Counted from the stretch's first letter, positions 1-8,480 are shown. The stretch is 56,773 nucleotides of DNA from JAUWOY01 sp034431315 (GCA_034431315.1 DAOUDK010000037.1:1-56773), one strand, 5' to 3'. Numbers and translations: made by a program. Notes: a model not told the origin generated them from the sequence alone.

Positions 1-905
1 GGTTGGCAGTGCCGATGGTGTCCGCCGACGGTGCGATGCCCAGCTCCGCCATCTGCTGTTCCAGGTTGTAGCTGGTCTCACCGGTCACCGCCACGCGGAT
101 GGCGTCCGGCGGCGGGGTAATGGCCTGAACGCGAGTGAGGATGGGCAAGAAGTCCTCCGTGCCCAACTCGACGAAGAAGACCTCAACGGACTCGATGCCT
201 AGACTGTCAAAGAACTGGAGGTCTTTCTCGTTCTGGCCGATGCCGTAGTCGGTGTTCTCGACGATGCTGACTACTGTCTCTACCCCTACAGCGGCGAACC
301 ATTCGGCTGTGGCGCGGGAGTTCATGGACGAGGCCGGCGCAATACGGAAGACCTCTGGATAGCCGGTCTCGGTGATCTTGTCGGACCAGGTCTCAGAGAA
401 GACGACCGGGATGCCGTATTCGTGGCACACGTCGGCGATGGGCAGCCCGACGGCGCTGTGATACTCCCCGACGATGGCCACGACTTCATTCTCTGTGATC
501 AGCCGCTTAGCGACGGAGACGCCGCGCTCCGGCAACCCCTCGGTGTCAGCGAAGACGAGCTCGACGGGCCGGCCCAGCACTCCACCGGCTTCGTTGATGT
601 CCTTCACTGCCAGGTTCATGGCGAACTGCATGGCGATGCCGCCCACCACGCTGCCTGGCGCCGAGAGCGGCCCAATGCCGCCGATGCGGATGGTCTCCCC
701 TTCCGGCTTGGGGGCCGGCGTAGCGGTGACGACCACCTCCTTCTCGACGACCACCTCCTTCTCCACCTCGACGGTGACCGGGACCTCTTTTTCGACTACT
801 ACCTCTTTCTCGATCACCTCGGGGGTGGGCTGAGAGCAGGCTGCAATGAGGGAACTCAGGATGAGCATTGTCATCAGCAGCCCAAAGATTCTTTTGCCGT
901 TCATT
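1..905 (-). CDS. ABC transporter substrate-binding lipoprotein, branched-chain amino-acid type (C-terminus off window)
   Basis: This is the N-terminal ~301 codons of a periplasmic-type binding protein that runs off the left edge. It starts at an ATG at 905 behind a GGAGGAGG Shine-Dalgarno. Residues 1-23 form a lipoprotein signal ending in LIAAC, so the mature protein should be lipid-anchored outside the membrane. A low-complexity Glu/Val/Lys linker (VVVEKEVPVTVEVEKEVVV) follows up to about residue 65. The Peripla_BP_6/LivJ fold then starts with IRIGGIGPLSAPGS, and NEAGGVLGRPVELVFADTEG is typical of the family. It presumably delivers an amino acid or similar small solute to permeases encoded outside the window. 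The ligand cannot be read from the sequence. Its own promoter lies at 1128-1156. The family call is secure; substrate specificity is unknown. Confidence 0.93.
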
Positions 906-1127
906 GTTTTTCCTCCTCCTTAATGATATAACATGGTATTGCTGTTGCACGGTTGCAGCAGCTTCTTCTCCGGATACACATTCTTGTCAAGTTAGTCTCA
1001 TTACATAAACGCGCCTCCTTTCTGTCTGGGGTCTTGGTGAGACCGGGCCAATGTCGGGGATAGCCTTACCCGCTTGCGACAAGTGAAGGCCATCAGAGAA
1101 CTGCGTCAGCTAGAAACGTACCTTTGG

Positions 1128-1156
1128 GTTATATCATGAATTCGCCCGATTGTCAA
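1128..1156 (-). promoter_or_regulatory. sigma-70-type promoter for the binding-protein gene
   Basis: Read on the minus strand, TTGACA (1156-1151) and TATAAC (1133-1128) are separated by exactly 17 bp. Transcription would give a roughly 215-nt leader before the binding-protein start at 905. The rest of the 905-1209 gap shows no further gene. Confidence 0.7.
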
Positions 1157-1209
1157 GTTAGCGTACGACTTCGCTCAGGGTAGGTATCATGGGCAGGCTC
1201 AAGACCCTG

Positions 1210-1995
1210 TCAGCGATACAGCCCCTGCGGGTCCAGCTCCTCACGCAGCAAGCGCAGTTCCTCCTCCGCTGGCGGTTCCGTCTCTGAGAGGTCCGGGGCC
1301 ACCTTAAGCTCCCAATTCACTTCCTCCTGCACCTCGGCCAGGTTCACGCCTGGATGCAGGCTCTCCAGCATCATCTCTCCCATCTCTTTGTCGAAGCGGA
1401 AGACGCACCGGTCGGTGACCACCAACTGGGGGCCGCTTCCCGGCAGCCCCAGTTTGGCTCGCTCGCCCGCGCCTCCCAGGTGGCCGGGGCTGGTGAGGAA
1501 GTGCAACTGCTCGACGAAGGCTCGCCGCCGGAGTCGCATGATCACGAAAATTCGCTGGGCGTTGATGGCGATCTCGCACGCGCCCCCGCTGCCCGGCAGG
1601 CGCACCTTGGGGTGCTCCCAGACTTCGGCGAGCTCAGTCGAGCCGTCGCCGATGACGGTGGTGTTCAGATTGCCGAAGCGGTCAATCTGCGCCCCGCCCA
1701 GGAAGGCCACCTCCACCCGCCCACCCTGCAGGTACAGCCCAAAAAGGTCAGCCATCGAGCAGACCGAGGTCGCCCCGCTGATGAGGGTGGGGTCGCCGAT
1801 GGAGAGGGGCAGCCGGGCCGGTCGGGCGCCATAGACGCCGCTCTCGTAGATCAACTCCAGGGCTGGTGCTATCGTTCGCTGTGCCAGGTTGCAGGCGATG
1901 TTGGGCAGCCCCACGCCGACGAAAACGGTGCGAACCCCCGCCAACGCCCGCGCTGCTGCCACGATCATCATTTCAGAAGGGGTGTAGTCTGTCAT
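1210..1995 (-). CDS. gctB: CoA-transferase subunit B (glutaconate CoA-transferase type)
   Basis: This 261-residue protein is the second subunit of a family-I CoA-transferase and matches GctB in length (about 265 aa). The ATG at 1995 overlaps the stop of the preceding subunit gene in an ATGA junction, which suggests translational coupling and settles the start against a longer reading frame. The segment ALELIYESGVYGA carries the Glu expected to form the glutamyl-CoA intermediate. Its presence argues for a true transferase rather than an IpdB-like ring hydrolase. Later motifs include GDPTLISGATSVCSM and LGGAQIDRFGNLNTT. The acyl substrate cannot be determined. It closes the rmlA/radical-SAM/amidohydrolase/CoA-transferase run. 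Confidence 0.88.
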   Translation of the reverse strand: MTDYTPSEMMIVAAARALAGVRTVFVGVGLPNIACNLAQRTIAPALELIYESGVYGARPARLPLSIGDPTLISGATSVCSMADLFGLYLQGGRVEVAFLGGAQIDRFGNLNTTVIGDGSTELAEVWEHPKVRLPGSGGACEIAINAQRIFVIMRLRRRAFVEQLHFLTSPGHLGGAGERAKLGLPGSGPQLVVTDRCVFRFDKEMGEMMLESLHPGVNLAEVQEEVNWELKVAPDLSETEPPAEEELRLLREELDPQGLYR

Positions 1996-2909
1996 CGGTA
2001 CGCTCCATAGTTCACCGGCCCGGCCCAGGCTTCCCCGGCCCGCAGCCGCTCCCAGGTCTCTGAACCCATCTTTTCCACGTACTCCGCCCGGTTGCGCACG
2101 CCGTAGACCCACTCCTCCAGCCAGGCCTGCGTGGCCGCCTCGTCCCGGCTGATCTCGTCCCATCGCAGGTAGAATTCGTTGTCCCGGTCGTAGCACCCCT
2201 GCGCGTACGAGGGATGGGCGCCGTAGGGCTCGTGGACCAGCGCGTCCACCACCAGGCCTGGGATGATGGTGCGATTCGGGTCGGCGCGGATCACCGCCTC
2301 GTCCACGATCTCCTCCACGACGACGATGACGTGACTGGCGGCGAAGGCGGCCTCTTTTTGCACCCCCAGCAGCCCCCACAGTTGGGTGTTCCCCTCCCGA
2401 TCGGCCCGCTGGGCGTGGACGATGGCTACGTCGGGGTTGAGGGGCGGGACGACGGCGATGGGGCCATCGCCATAGGGGCTCTCGACGAAGCGGATGCGGG
2501 GGTTGACCTTGGGCAGGTCGCTTCCTAGATAGGAGCGCAGGGGGAAGAAGGGCAGCCGATAGGCCCCCGCCAGGTAACGCCCCACCGTCCCGAAGTGGGA
2601 GTACTCCTCCAGCTCAATGGCCCGCGGGATACCCTTCTCCACCGCCCGGCGAACACAGTGCAGCGAACCGACGCCGGGGTTGCCCAGGTAGGAGAAGATC
2701 ATCTTGCGAGCGCACCCGACGGCGATCATCTGGTCGTAGATCAGGTCGGGCGTCATGCGGCACAGGGTCAGGTCGCGGCGGCCCTGGCGGATGATCTCGT
2801 GGGCGGCGGCGAAACAGATGCAGGCGGTGAAGCCCTCGATGGCCACGGTGTCGCCGTCGTGGACAAACCGAGCCACCGCTTCGTGCATAGAGAGCAATTT
2901 GTTGGACAT
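1992..2909 (-). CDS. gctA: CoA-transferase subunit A (glutaconate CoA-transferase type)
   Basis: This 305-residue alpha subunit resembles GctA along its length: KLLSMHEAVARFVHDGDTVA at the N-terminus, then EGFTACICFAAAHEIIRQG, and near the end IPGLVVDALVHEPYGAHPS followed by CYDRDNEF. The ATG at 2909 is preferred over an upstream in-frame start because the family begins at this Met. The upstream ribosome-binding site is weak (TGAGG). The gene overlaps gctB by 4 nt, so both subunits should be made together. GctAB-type enzymes move CoA between an acyl-CoA and a free acid in the cytoplasm. Neighbouring genes give no clear substrate clue; the nearby amidohydrolase may supply a carboxylic acid, which is inference. 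Confidence 0.88.
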   Translation of the reverse strand: MSNKLLSMHEAVARFVHDGDTVAIEGFTACICFAAAHEIIRQGRRDLTLCRMTPDLIYDQMIAVGCARKMIFSYLGNPGVGSLHCVRRAVEKGIPRAIELEEYSHFGTVGRYLAGAYRLPFFPLRSYLGSDLPKVNPRIRFVESPYGDGPIAVVPPLNPDVAIVHAQRADREGNTQLWGLLGVQKEAAFAASHVIVVVEEIVDEAVIRADPNRTIIPGLVVDALVHEPYGAHPSYAQGCYDRDNEFYLRWDEISRDEAATQAWLEEWVYGVRNRAEYVEKMGSETWERLRAGEAWAGPVNYGAYR

Positions 2910-3019
2910 AATGACCTCAAATGATGCGTGGTGCGTAGCAGTGAACGAAACACGGAAATGCCTCACGTTCTCGTCTCTATCAATACGGAGAGCCGGTAGA
3001 ACTTGGGCAGCATCTGATC

Positions 3020-4645
3020 CTAACGCTGGTATACCACTCGCCCGTCAAAGACGGTCATCACCACCTGCGCCTGGGCAATTTCCATCGGCTCGATGGCGAA
3101 GATGTCGCGGTCGAGGACGACCAGGTCCGCCAGTTTGCCGGGGGTGATGCTGCCCAACTCGGCCTCTCGGCCGCTGGCCAGGGCCGGGCCCATGGTGAAG
3201 CCCCACACCGCCTCGGCTACGGTCAGCCGCTGCGCCGGGTACCAGCCGCCCGGCGGGGTGCCGTCTCGCCGCTGGCGGGTGACGGCGGCGTGGATGCCCC
3301 ACAGAGGATTGGGATCGGCCACCGGCGAGTCGGAGCCGAAGGCCAGGGTCACGCCAGCGTCCAGCATGTCGCGGAAGGGGTAGGCGAAGCGCCCCCGCTG
3401 GCCCACCGACTGCTCGATCATGGGGATGTCGTCGGTGACGTGGATGGGCTGCACCGAGGCCACGATGCCCAGGCGGGCCAGCCGGGTCACGTCGTCGGGG
3501 CGGATCATCTGGACGTGTTCGATGCGGTGGGGGATATTGCGTATTGCGTATTGCGTATTCCGTGTTTCGTGTTCCACCAGAACTTGTTCAAAGACGGTAA
3601 GCAATTCCCGGTTGGCGCGGTCGCCGATGGAGTGGACGGCCACGGCCAGCCCAGCCTGATCGGCGCGGCGCACGGCCTCGGCGATCTCTGCCATCGGCGT
3701 CAGGGGCATGCCGCACTCGCCTGTGTCCTCGTAGGGCTCCAGCATCCAGGCCGTGCGGGCGCCCTGGCCACCGTCGGCGAAGAGTTTGACGTGTCCCACA
3801 CGCAAAGTGTCATCGCCGAAGCCGGTGCGCAGGCCCAGGGCGATAGCCTCGCTCAGATGCTCGCCGGCGATGTTCATCCATAGCCGCAGGGCCAGTTCGC
3901 CTGCCGCTTGCAGGCGTTGGTAGGCGCGGAAAGCCGGCGGCCCATCGGCACCGCTCATGCCTCGATGGTCGTGAACGCCGGTCAGGCCCAGACGGTGGAG
4001 AAGGGGGAATCCTTCACGCATGGCTTCGACGGTCTCTTCTTCGGTGGGCGGGGGGATGACGTTTCGTATCAGGGTGATGGCCCGTTCGCGCAGCACGCCG
4101 GTTGGCTGCCCCGACTCATCTCGGTCAATGACGCCCTGGGGCGGATCCGGCGTGTCGCCGGTGATGCCTGCCTCCCGCAGCGCCCGCGAGTTGACCACGG
4201 CCAGGTGCATGTCGCTGCGCCACAGGATGACGGGGTAAGCAGGAGCCACGTCGTCCAGATCGGCGCGGGTGGGGATGCACGGATCGGGCCAGCGGGTCTC
4301 GTTCCAGCCCTGGCCCAGAATCCAGTGATCGGGGGACGTCTCGCTTGCCCTTTGAGCCAGCCGCTGTCGCAGGTCGGATAGCGAGGTCGTGTCTGCCAGG
4401 GGCAGCCGCCGCAGACCGAGCGCCCAATCGTAGAAGTGAAAGTGGGCGTCGGTCAGGCCGGGCAGCGCCAAGCGGCCGCCCAGGTCAATCGTCTGGGTGT
4501 TGCTCCTAGCCAGCGCTCGAATCTCGGCATCGCTCCCGACAGCCAGAAAACGGCCATCGCCGATAGCGACGGCGGTGGCCCGGGGAAAGTCAGAATCCTG
4601 GGTGAGCAGCTTACCGTTGTAGAGAATGAGATTGAGCATAGGCAT
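3020..4645 (-). CDS. YtcJ-like metal-dependent amidohydrolase
   Basis: This 541-residue protein belongs to the amidohydrolase_3 (YtcJ/exoenzyme-regulatory AepA-like) family. It has the N-terminal beta-domain (LILYNGKLLTQD), the metal-binding GLTDAHFHFYDW, an internal GLTGVHDHRGM, AVHSIGDRANRELL, the PHRIEHVQM motif and the C-terminal ITPGKLADLVVLDRDIF. Such enzymes hydrolyse C-N bonds of amides or cyclic ureas with one or two metal ions; the substrate is unknown. A heptad nucleotide repeat (3536-3570) is inserted in frame just before HRIEHVQM and adds about a dozen residues (ETRNTQYAIRNIP) not expected in the family. The start may be Met1 or Met3, and no strong Shine-Dalgarno decides. The gene is co-directional with the radical SAM gene 21 bp upstream. 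Confidence 0.9.
   Translation of the reverse strand: MPMLNLILYNGKLLTQDSDFPRATAVAIGDGRFLAVGSDAEIRALARSNTQTIDLGGRLALPGLTDAHFHFYDWALGLRRLPLADTTSLSDLRQRLAQRASETSPDHWILGQGWNETRWPDPCIPTRADLDDVAPAYPVILWRSDMHLAVVNSRALREAGITGDTPDPPQGVIDRDESGQPTGVLRERAITLIRNVIPPPTEEETVEAMREGFPLLHRLGLTGVHDHRGMSGADGPPAFRAYQRLQAAGELALRLWMNIAGEHLSEAIALGLRTGFGDDTLRVGHVKLFADGGQGARTAWMLEPYEDTGECGMPLTPMAEIAEAVRRADQAGLAVAVHSIGDRANRELLTVFEQVLVEHETRNTQYAIRNIPHRIEHVQMIRPDDVTRLARLGIVASVQPIHVTDDIPMIEQSVGQRGRFAYPFRDMLDAGVTLAFGSDSPVADPNPLWGIHAAVTRQRRDGTPPGGWYPAQRLTVAEAVWGFTMGPALASGREAELGSITPGKLADLVVLDRDIFAIEPMEIAQAQVVMTVFDGRVVYQR
3536..3570. repeat. heptad tandem repeat inside the amidohydrolase gene
   Basis: Three perfect ATTGCGT units (3536-3556) are followed by ATTCCGT and GTTTCGT. 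The 7-bp period is kept, and the units match those of the intergenic hairpin at 7163-7211. The insertion keeps the reading frame open. Confidence 0.85.
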
Positions 4646-4666
4646 TTCAGCTTCCGAATTCCTCTC

Positions 4667-6055
4667 TCACTCTCCGAGCAACACCCGCTTAGCCTTGCGC
4701 CAAGCCTTGCGTGGATTGGCGTAGCGCGTCCAGTTACGGCGCGCCCATCGCCTGAAGGTGTTCCAGGGCTTGCGGCGCTGAGATTCCGCCAGGGCCCAGT
4801 TCAGGAACTCAGGATCCTGCCCCTTGATCTTCGTCTCGGTGGGGTTGCGGCGATATTGGTCGTGGCTGGCGATGAGGGAGAGGTCGTTTTCGATGCAGTA
4901 GGTGTAAAGGTCGCTGCCGGGGTGGGGGGTGTAGAAGGCCGGACTGTAGTAGTCGGGGTCAATCTCCTTGAGCATGGAGATGGTATCCAGCATCTCTTCT
5001 TTGGTCTCGGTGGGGAGGCCCAACATGTAATTGGCCCAGACGGAGATGCCGTACTTCCGGCAGACCTGGGCCGCTTTCAGGTTCACTTCTCTGGTAGTGC
5101 CCTTGCGCAAGAAGCGCAGTACTCTGTCGTTGCCGCTCTCGAAGCCGATAAGGTAGCCTCGGCAGCCGGCATCGGCCATCAGCTCCGCCAACTCCTCGTG
5201 GCGGACGATGATGTCGGCCCGGCTCTGGCAGAAAAAGGGCTGAGTGAACCCCTCCCGCTTGTAAGCCTCACAGAACTCGGCCACCCAGTCCCGGTCGTTG
5301 GTCAAACAGTCATCGTGGAACATGAAGCTGGCGAAGTGATACTTTTCCTGCAGGAGCTTCAACTCCTCGGTGACGCTGGACACGCTCCGCTGGCGGAACC
5401 GGCCGAAGATGATGCGCTCGGCGGGCTGGCAGAAGTTGCAGTTATAAATGCAGCCGCGCCCGGCGATGATGGTCAGAAAGGGTGGCGGCAGCTCCGGCAC
5501 GAAGGGCGCCTCAGGGGAATCGGGGACGTAGCCGCACCGGTGCCACTCATCCAAGAACAGCTCCCGATCCACGGAGGGTATGGCGTCCAGGTTGGGCCTT
5601 TCCCCGACCAGCACTCGTTCCTTCGGCGGCTCGCCTCCCTCAATGGCGGCCAGCAGCCAGGGGAAGGTGATCTCCGCCTCGTGGGTGACGATGTAGTCAA
5701 TCTTGGGATTTGCCGCCACCTCGTCCAGCACCAGCGTTGGATGGGGGCCGCCGACGACGGTGATGATCGAAGGGTCCACGTCCTTGATCACTTCTAAAGC
5801 CCGCGTCACCGGGTTGTAGTCCACGCTCATCATCGTCAGCCCCGTGACGTCCGGTCGGCGCTGCTCCAACTCTGCCCGGAACTCGTCCCAGTCCTTGAGA
5901 CCTCTCAGGTCAATGAGGTCTACGTCGAACCCCTCGGCCTTGGCGCAGGCAGAGAGTTGGGCCAGGCCGTGGTTTATCCAGCCCGCCTCCATCCCCTTGC
6001 CCAGGCTCTCGAACCCGTAGCCGGCTATGCCGGCGTAGATTAGCGTCGTCTTCAC
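4667..6055 (-). CDS. B12-binding-domain radical SAM protein
   Basis: This 462-residue protein has an N-terminal cobalamin-binding-like Rossmann domain (about 1-150, with VVGGPHPTLVLDEV). A radical SAM core starts near residue 200, and its GRGCIYNCNFCQP contains the CX3CX2C cluster for the [4Fe-4S] centre. Later motifs such as GYLIGFESGNDRVL and ANYMLGLPTET are typical of the P-methyltransferase/BchE-like group. A basic C-terminal tail (RRWARRNWTRYANPRKAWRK) may contact membrane or nucleic acid. The start is a GTG at 6055 behind GAGAGGGA. The reaction is unknown; methylation or ring rearrangement of a lipid or cofactor would fit the family. It lies 11 bp downstream of the sugar nucleotidyltransferase gene, suggesting an operon and possibly a cell-surface glycan or lipid role. 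Confidence 0.9.
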   Translation of the reverse strand: MKTTLIYAGIAGYGFESLGKGMEAGWINHGLAQLSACAKAEGFDVDLIDLRGLKDWDEFRAELEQRRPDVTGLTMMSVDYNPVTRALEVIKDVDPSIITVVGGPHPTLVLDEVAANPKIDYIVTHEAEITFPWLLAAIEGGEPPKERVLVGERPNLDAIPSVDRELFLDEWHRCGYVPDSPEAPFVPELPPPFLTIIAGRGCIYNCNFCQPAERIIFGRFRQRSVSSVTEELKLLQEKYHFASFMFHDDCLTNDRDWVAEFCEAYKREGFTQPFFCQSRADIIVRHEELAELMADAGCRGYLIGFESGNDRVLRFLRKGTTREVNLKAAQVCRKYGISVWANYMLGLPTETKEEMLDTISMLKEIDPDYYSPAFYTPHPGSDLYTYCIENDLSLIASHDQYRRNPTETKIKGQDPEFLNWALAESQRRKPWNTFRRWARRNWTRYANPRKAWRKAKRVLLGE

Positions 6056-6066
6056 TTTTTCCCTCT

Positions 6067-7131
6067 CTAAAGTATCCCCACCTTGCTGTGATCCCCCAGC
6101 ACCATCTTGTAGGCGCGGGGCTTGGCGGGTGAGCGGACTATCTCTACGTGGCGCCCGATCAGGCTGTCCTCGATGCGGTGGTGGATGTCCTCGATCTTGC
6201 AGTGCTCCATGATCATGGAGTGCTCGATCTCGCAGTCGGCGATGAGGCAGTCGTGATAGATGGAGGTGAAAGGGCCGATGTAGGCGTTCACCACCCTGGT
6301 TCGCTCCCCGATGATGGCCGGCCCGCGCACGGTGCTGTTGATGATCTCGGCGTCCTTCTCGATAACGACCTTGCCATTGATCTTAGAGTCGGCGTCAACA
6401 AATCCCTCCATTCGAGACTCGTTGGTGTCCAGAATTAGGCGGTTGGCCTCCAGCATGTCCTCCATCTTGCCAGTGTCAATCCACCAACCCTCATGGACGT
6501 AGGGATAGACCCGATACCCTTTGTCTATGAGGTACTGTATGGCATCGGTTATCTCCAACTCACCTCGCCAGGAGGGCTTTATGGCATTGACGGCCTCAAA
6601 GACGTGATGGTCGAACATATAGATGCCCACCACGGCTAGATTGCTAGGAGGGTGCTTTGGTTTCTCCACCAGGCGGACTATCCGTCCATCCCGTAGCTCG
6701 GCCACACCGAACTGTTGGGGATTCTCCACCTGCTTGAGGACGATCTGAGCGTTCCAGCCGCTGGCAGTGAACTGCTCCACCAGGGAGGTGATGCCGCCTT
6801 CGATGACGTTGTCGCCCAGAAACATCACGAAGCGATCGTTTGTGAGATAGTCCTCAGAGATCTTGACGGCATGGGCCAGGCCCAAAGGTGCCTCCTGGTG
6901 GACGTAGGTCACTTTAGCTCCCCAGGCCGAGCCATCGCCCACGGCGGCCTCAATAATCGGTGCTGTGTCGCCCACCACGATGCCGATATCGGTGATGCCT
7001 GCCTCCACCATGGCATCGAGGACGCGAAACAGCACCGGACGATTAGCCACCGGCACCAGTTGCTTGGCGCTGGTGTAGGTAATGGGCCTGAGGCGCTTGC
7101 CCTTGCCCCCGCTGAGAATCAAACCTTTCAT
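6067..7131 (-). CDS. glucose-1-phosphate thymidylyltransferase, long (RmlA-like) form
   Basis: This 354-residue nucleotidyltransferase begins MKGLILSGGKGKRLRPITYT, the nucleotide-binding signature of sugar-1-phosphate thymidylyl/uridylyltransferases. EKPKHPPSNLAVVGIYMFD and WWIDTGKMEDMLEAN follow. From about residue 245 a left-handed beta-helix (hexapeptide-like) C-terminal domain is present, as in the long archaeal/Chloroflexi type rather than the ~290-aa classic RmlA. It makes a dNDP- or NDP-sugar for surface polysaccharide in the cytoplasm. The ATG at 7131 has GGGAG six bases upstream. A heptad hairpin lies just upstream at 7163-7211. Exact nucleotide and sugar specificity cannot be read. 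Confidence 0.9.
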   Translation of the reverse strand: MKGLILSGGKGKRLRPITYTSAKQLVPVANRPVLFRVLDAMVEAGITDIGIVVGDTAPIIEAAVGDGSAWGAKVTYVHQEAPLGLAHAVKISEDYLTNDRFVMFLGDNVIEGGITSLVEQFTASGWNAQIVLKQVENPQQFGVAELRDGRIVRLVEKPKHPPSNLAVVGIYMFDHHVFEAVNAIKPSWRGELEITDAIQYLIDKGYRVYPYVHEGWWIDTGKMEDMLEANRLILDTNESRMEGFVDADSKINGKVVIEKDAEIINSTVRGPAIIGERTRVVNAYIGPFTSIYHDCLIADCEIEHSMIMEHCKIEDIHHRIEDSLIGRHVEIVRSPAKPRAYKMVLGDHSKVGIL

Positions 7132-7162
7132 TGCAACTCCCATGTTTAAGTTTTATGCGGCG

Positions 7163-7211
7163 CGTATTGCGTGTTGCGTATTCCGTTGAGACCTACGCAA
7201 CACGCAATACG
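7163..7211. repeat. heptad-phased perfect inverted repeat
   Basis: An 18-bp arm CGTATTGCGTGTTGCGTA (7163-7180) is repeated in perfect inverted orientation at 7194-7211, with a 13-nt loop. Both arms are built of 7-bp units. The element sits between the bS22 mini-gene and rmlA-like gene and could form a strong RNA hairpin. Confidence 0.9.
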
Positions 7212-7253
7212 TCTTCACGTTTCACGCCCATCGGCAGTCCTGATTTCATGTCC

Positions 7254-7352
7254 CTATTTCTTCCTGCGTCTTTGCCAACGAGTCTTCTTCAGTCGCTTCT
7301 TGTGCTTATGCTTGGCTATCTTTTTCTTTCGCCATTTCTTGACAGAACCCAT
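7254..7352 (-). CDS. bS22-like (AURKAIP1/COX24 domain) ribosomal mini-protein
   Basis: This is a 32-codon gene with a good Shine-Dalgarno (AAAGGAGGG) seven bases before the ATG at 7352. The product is extremely basic: MGSVKKWRKKKIAKHKHKKR, then LKKTRWQRRRKK. This matches the short AURKAIP1/COX24 (mS38-like, bS22) proteins that bind the small ribosomal subunit in several bacterial phyla, including Chloroflexota and Bacteroidota. The W-R-K-K-K-I-x-K-H-K-H-K-K pattern is the family core. It is short enough to be missed by length-filtered gene calling. Position alone gives no operon partner; rmlA lies 120 bp downstream beyond the heptad hairpin. Confidence 0.85.
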   Translation of the reverse strand: MGSVKKWRKKKIAKHKHKKRLKKTRWQRRRKK

Positions 7353-7381
7353 GCAAATCCCTCCTTTCCTGGCGATTTTGG

Positions 7382-7791
7382 CTAATGCTGGTTCTTCAAC
7401 ACCAGCGGCAGATACACAAAACTCAGCCCGACCCCTTCCGAGGGGGGACTGCTGTTGCCCGAGCTGTCATAGGCGCTGACGGCCATGTATGCGGTCTCTG
7501 GCGGCCGTCCGTTCCCTGATCGGCCTGGATGTTGGGCAGGAAGAACTCACCCTCCCCCTCTATTCGGTTCCCGCTATCGCAGAGGCAGGCGCTGGTGGGG
7601 TAGATGATGAAGGTGTCGGTGATCGGGATGGGCCCCAGCCAATCGGTGGGCACGGATACACAGCTTTCGTCCACGCACACGTTATCGCAAGGACTGTCGG
7701 CTGTGATAGCCAGCGCTGCCATAGACGAGGCCAGCAGCAAGGCTGTCATCCCGGCTACGAGAAGCATTCGAGTAATGGCCCTTGGCTCCAT
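7382..7791 (-). pseudogene. secreted surface protein with a frameshift
   Basis: The gene starts at ATG 7791 (GGAGG ten bases upstream) with a signal peptide (MLLVAGMTALLLASSMAALA). A Cys-rich segment follows (SPCDNVCVDESCVSV). Around 7500 the frame that continues reads a basic, unlikely tail ending at 7423. One shift in frame restores a convincing continuation, PPETAYMAVSAYDSSGNSS (fibronectin-III-like), and then FVYLPLVLKNQH with stop at 7382. Tails of the YLPLVLKN type are common at the ends of Chloroflexota exported proteins. So this is either a genuine frameshifted gene or an assembly/base-call error. The function of the intact protein is unknown; it is presumably exported. Confidence 0.7.
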
Positions 7792-7890
7792 ATTTCTTTA
7801 TCCTCCGGTTTCATGTACCACGACACTTCAATGGCAAGCGGCCTTTGCCCACAAGAAAGCGGTGGGTTTGGGCGAAGCCGCCAACGGCGC

Positions 7891-7897
7891 GTTAGGC
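7891..7897 (-). other. attC-like R'' core site (GCCTAAC on minus strand)
   Basis: Downstream of the 183-aa membrane gene the minus strand reads GCCTAAC, an exact match to the integron R'' consensus RYYYAAC. An imperfect, bulged inverted repeat (GCGGC, then GCCCAC/GTGGG, then GCCGC) follows to about 7840. A matching R' box is not recognisable within 100 nt, so this site is at best degenerate. Confidence 0.4.
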
Positions 7898-7928
7898 TAT
7901 GCAAATCTATTTGCAGTCACTGCAGGTT

Positions 7929-8480
7929 TCACAGTCCCTTCCAAATCGCTAGGGCGAGCAGACCAAGAAGGACCCCAAAGCTCAACCACTGGAAGACACG
8001 AAACAGACGCCCGGCCCATAATTGAAGCCCCTTTGTGACATTTGCGTCCAAGAAAGCTTTAGATGATTCATACTTTTTGCGACTTTCGATATGCCTGTGT
8101 GGAATGATCGGTTCTGATCGCCAATAGTAGTCAAGATCTTCGGCACCGCTTGGTTGCCTACTCGTTAGACCCAGTTCCTGTTCAATCTTGGCACGGACTG
8201 TGATAGTTTCCAAGAGACGCTGGTACACTCGAAAAGTACCCTGAATCGCAATGCTTGAAACTGCAAAGATCAGAACTGGGGCGATGCACAGGAACGCAAA
8301 ATGGTACCACTCTGAGGCCTGGAAAAGACCAATTCCCGTTCCAGTCAACAGTGCCGATAGAATACTGGTATAGAAATCAATGCGCTTCTGGTGGGCATCC
8401 AAATAGCAATGCTCCTCATTGATAGCTAACTCATAGAGCTTCAGGAGCTCTTCACGTTCTGATTCTATCGCTGCCATCAT
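7929..8480 (-). CDS. small membrane protein of unknown function, possible gene-cassette cargo
   Basis: This 183-residue protein is not recognised. It has an N-terminal cytoplasmic helix (EREELLKLYELAINEEHCYL), two closely spaced hydrophobic segments at about 43-85 (FYTSILSALLTGTGIGLF and FAFLCIAPVLIFAVSSIAI), a long soluble helical region and a C-terminal membrane helix (about 162-181, WLSFGVLLGLLALAIW). The ATG at 8480 follows AAGGAGAACAGGAG. Base composition is more AT-rich than the biosynthetic genes nearby. The coding region almost fills the interval between an attC-like site (8505-8595) and a second R''-like core (7891-7897), all in the same orientation. This is the layout of an integron gene cassette. 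Function is unknown. Confidence 0.75.
   Translation of the reverse strand: MMAAIESEREELLKLYELAINEEHCYLDAHQKRIDFYTSILSALLTGTGIGLFQASEWYHFAFLCIAPVLIFAVSSIAIQGTFRVYQRLLETITVRAKIEQELGLTSRQPSGAEDLDYYWRSEPIIPHRHIESRKKYESSKAFLDANVTKGLQLWAGRLFRVFQWLSFGVLLGLLALAIWKGL

Noticed and set aside
4436..5797. 453-codon plus-strand frame opposite the radical SAM and amidohydrolase genes
   Set aside because: Codon-bias shadow in GC-rich DNA; crosses two well-supported genes.
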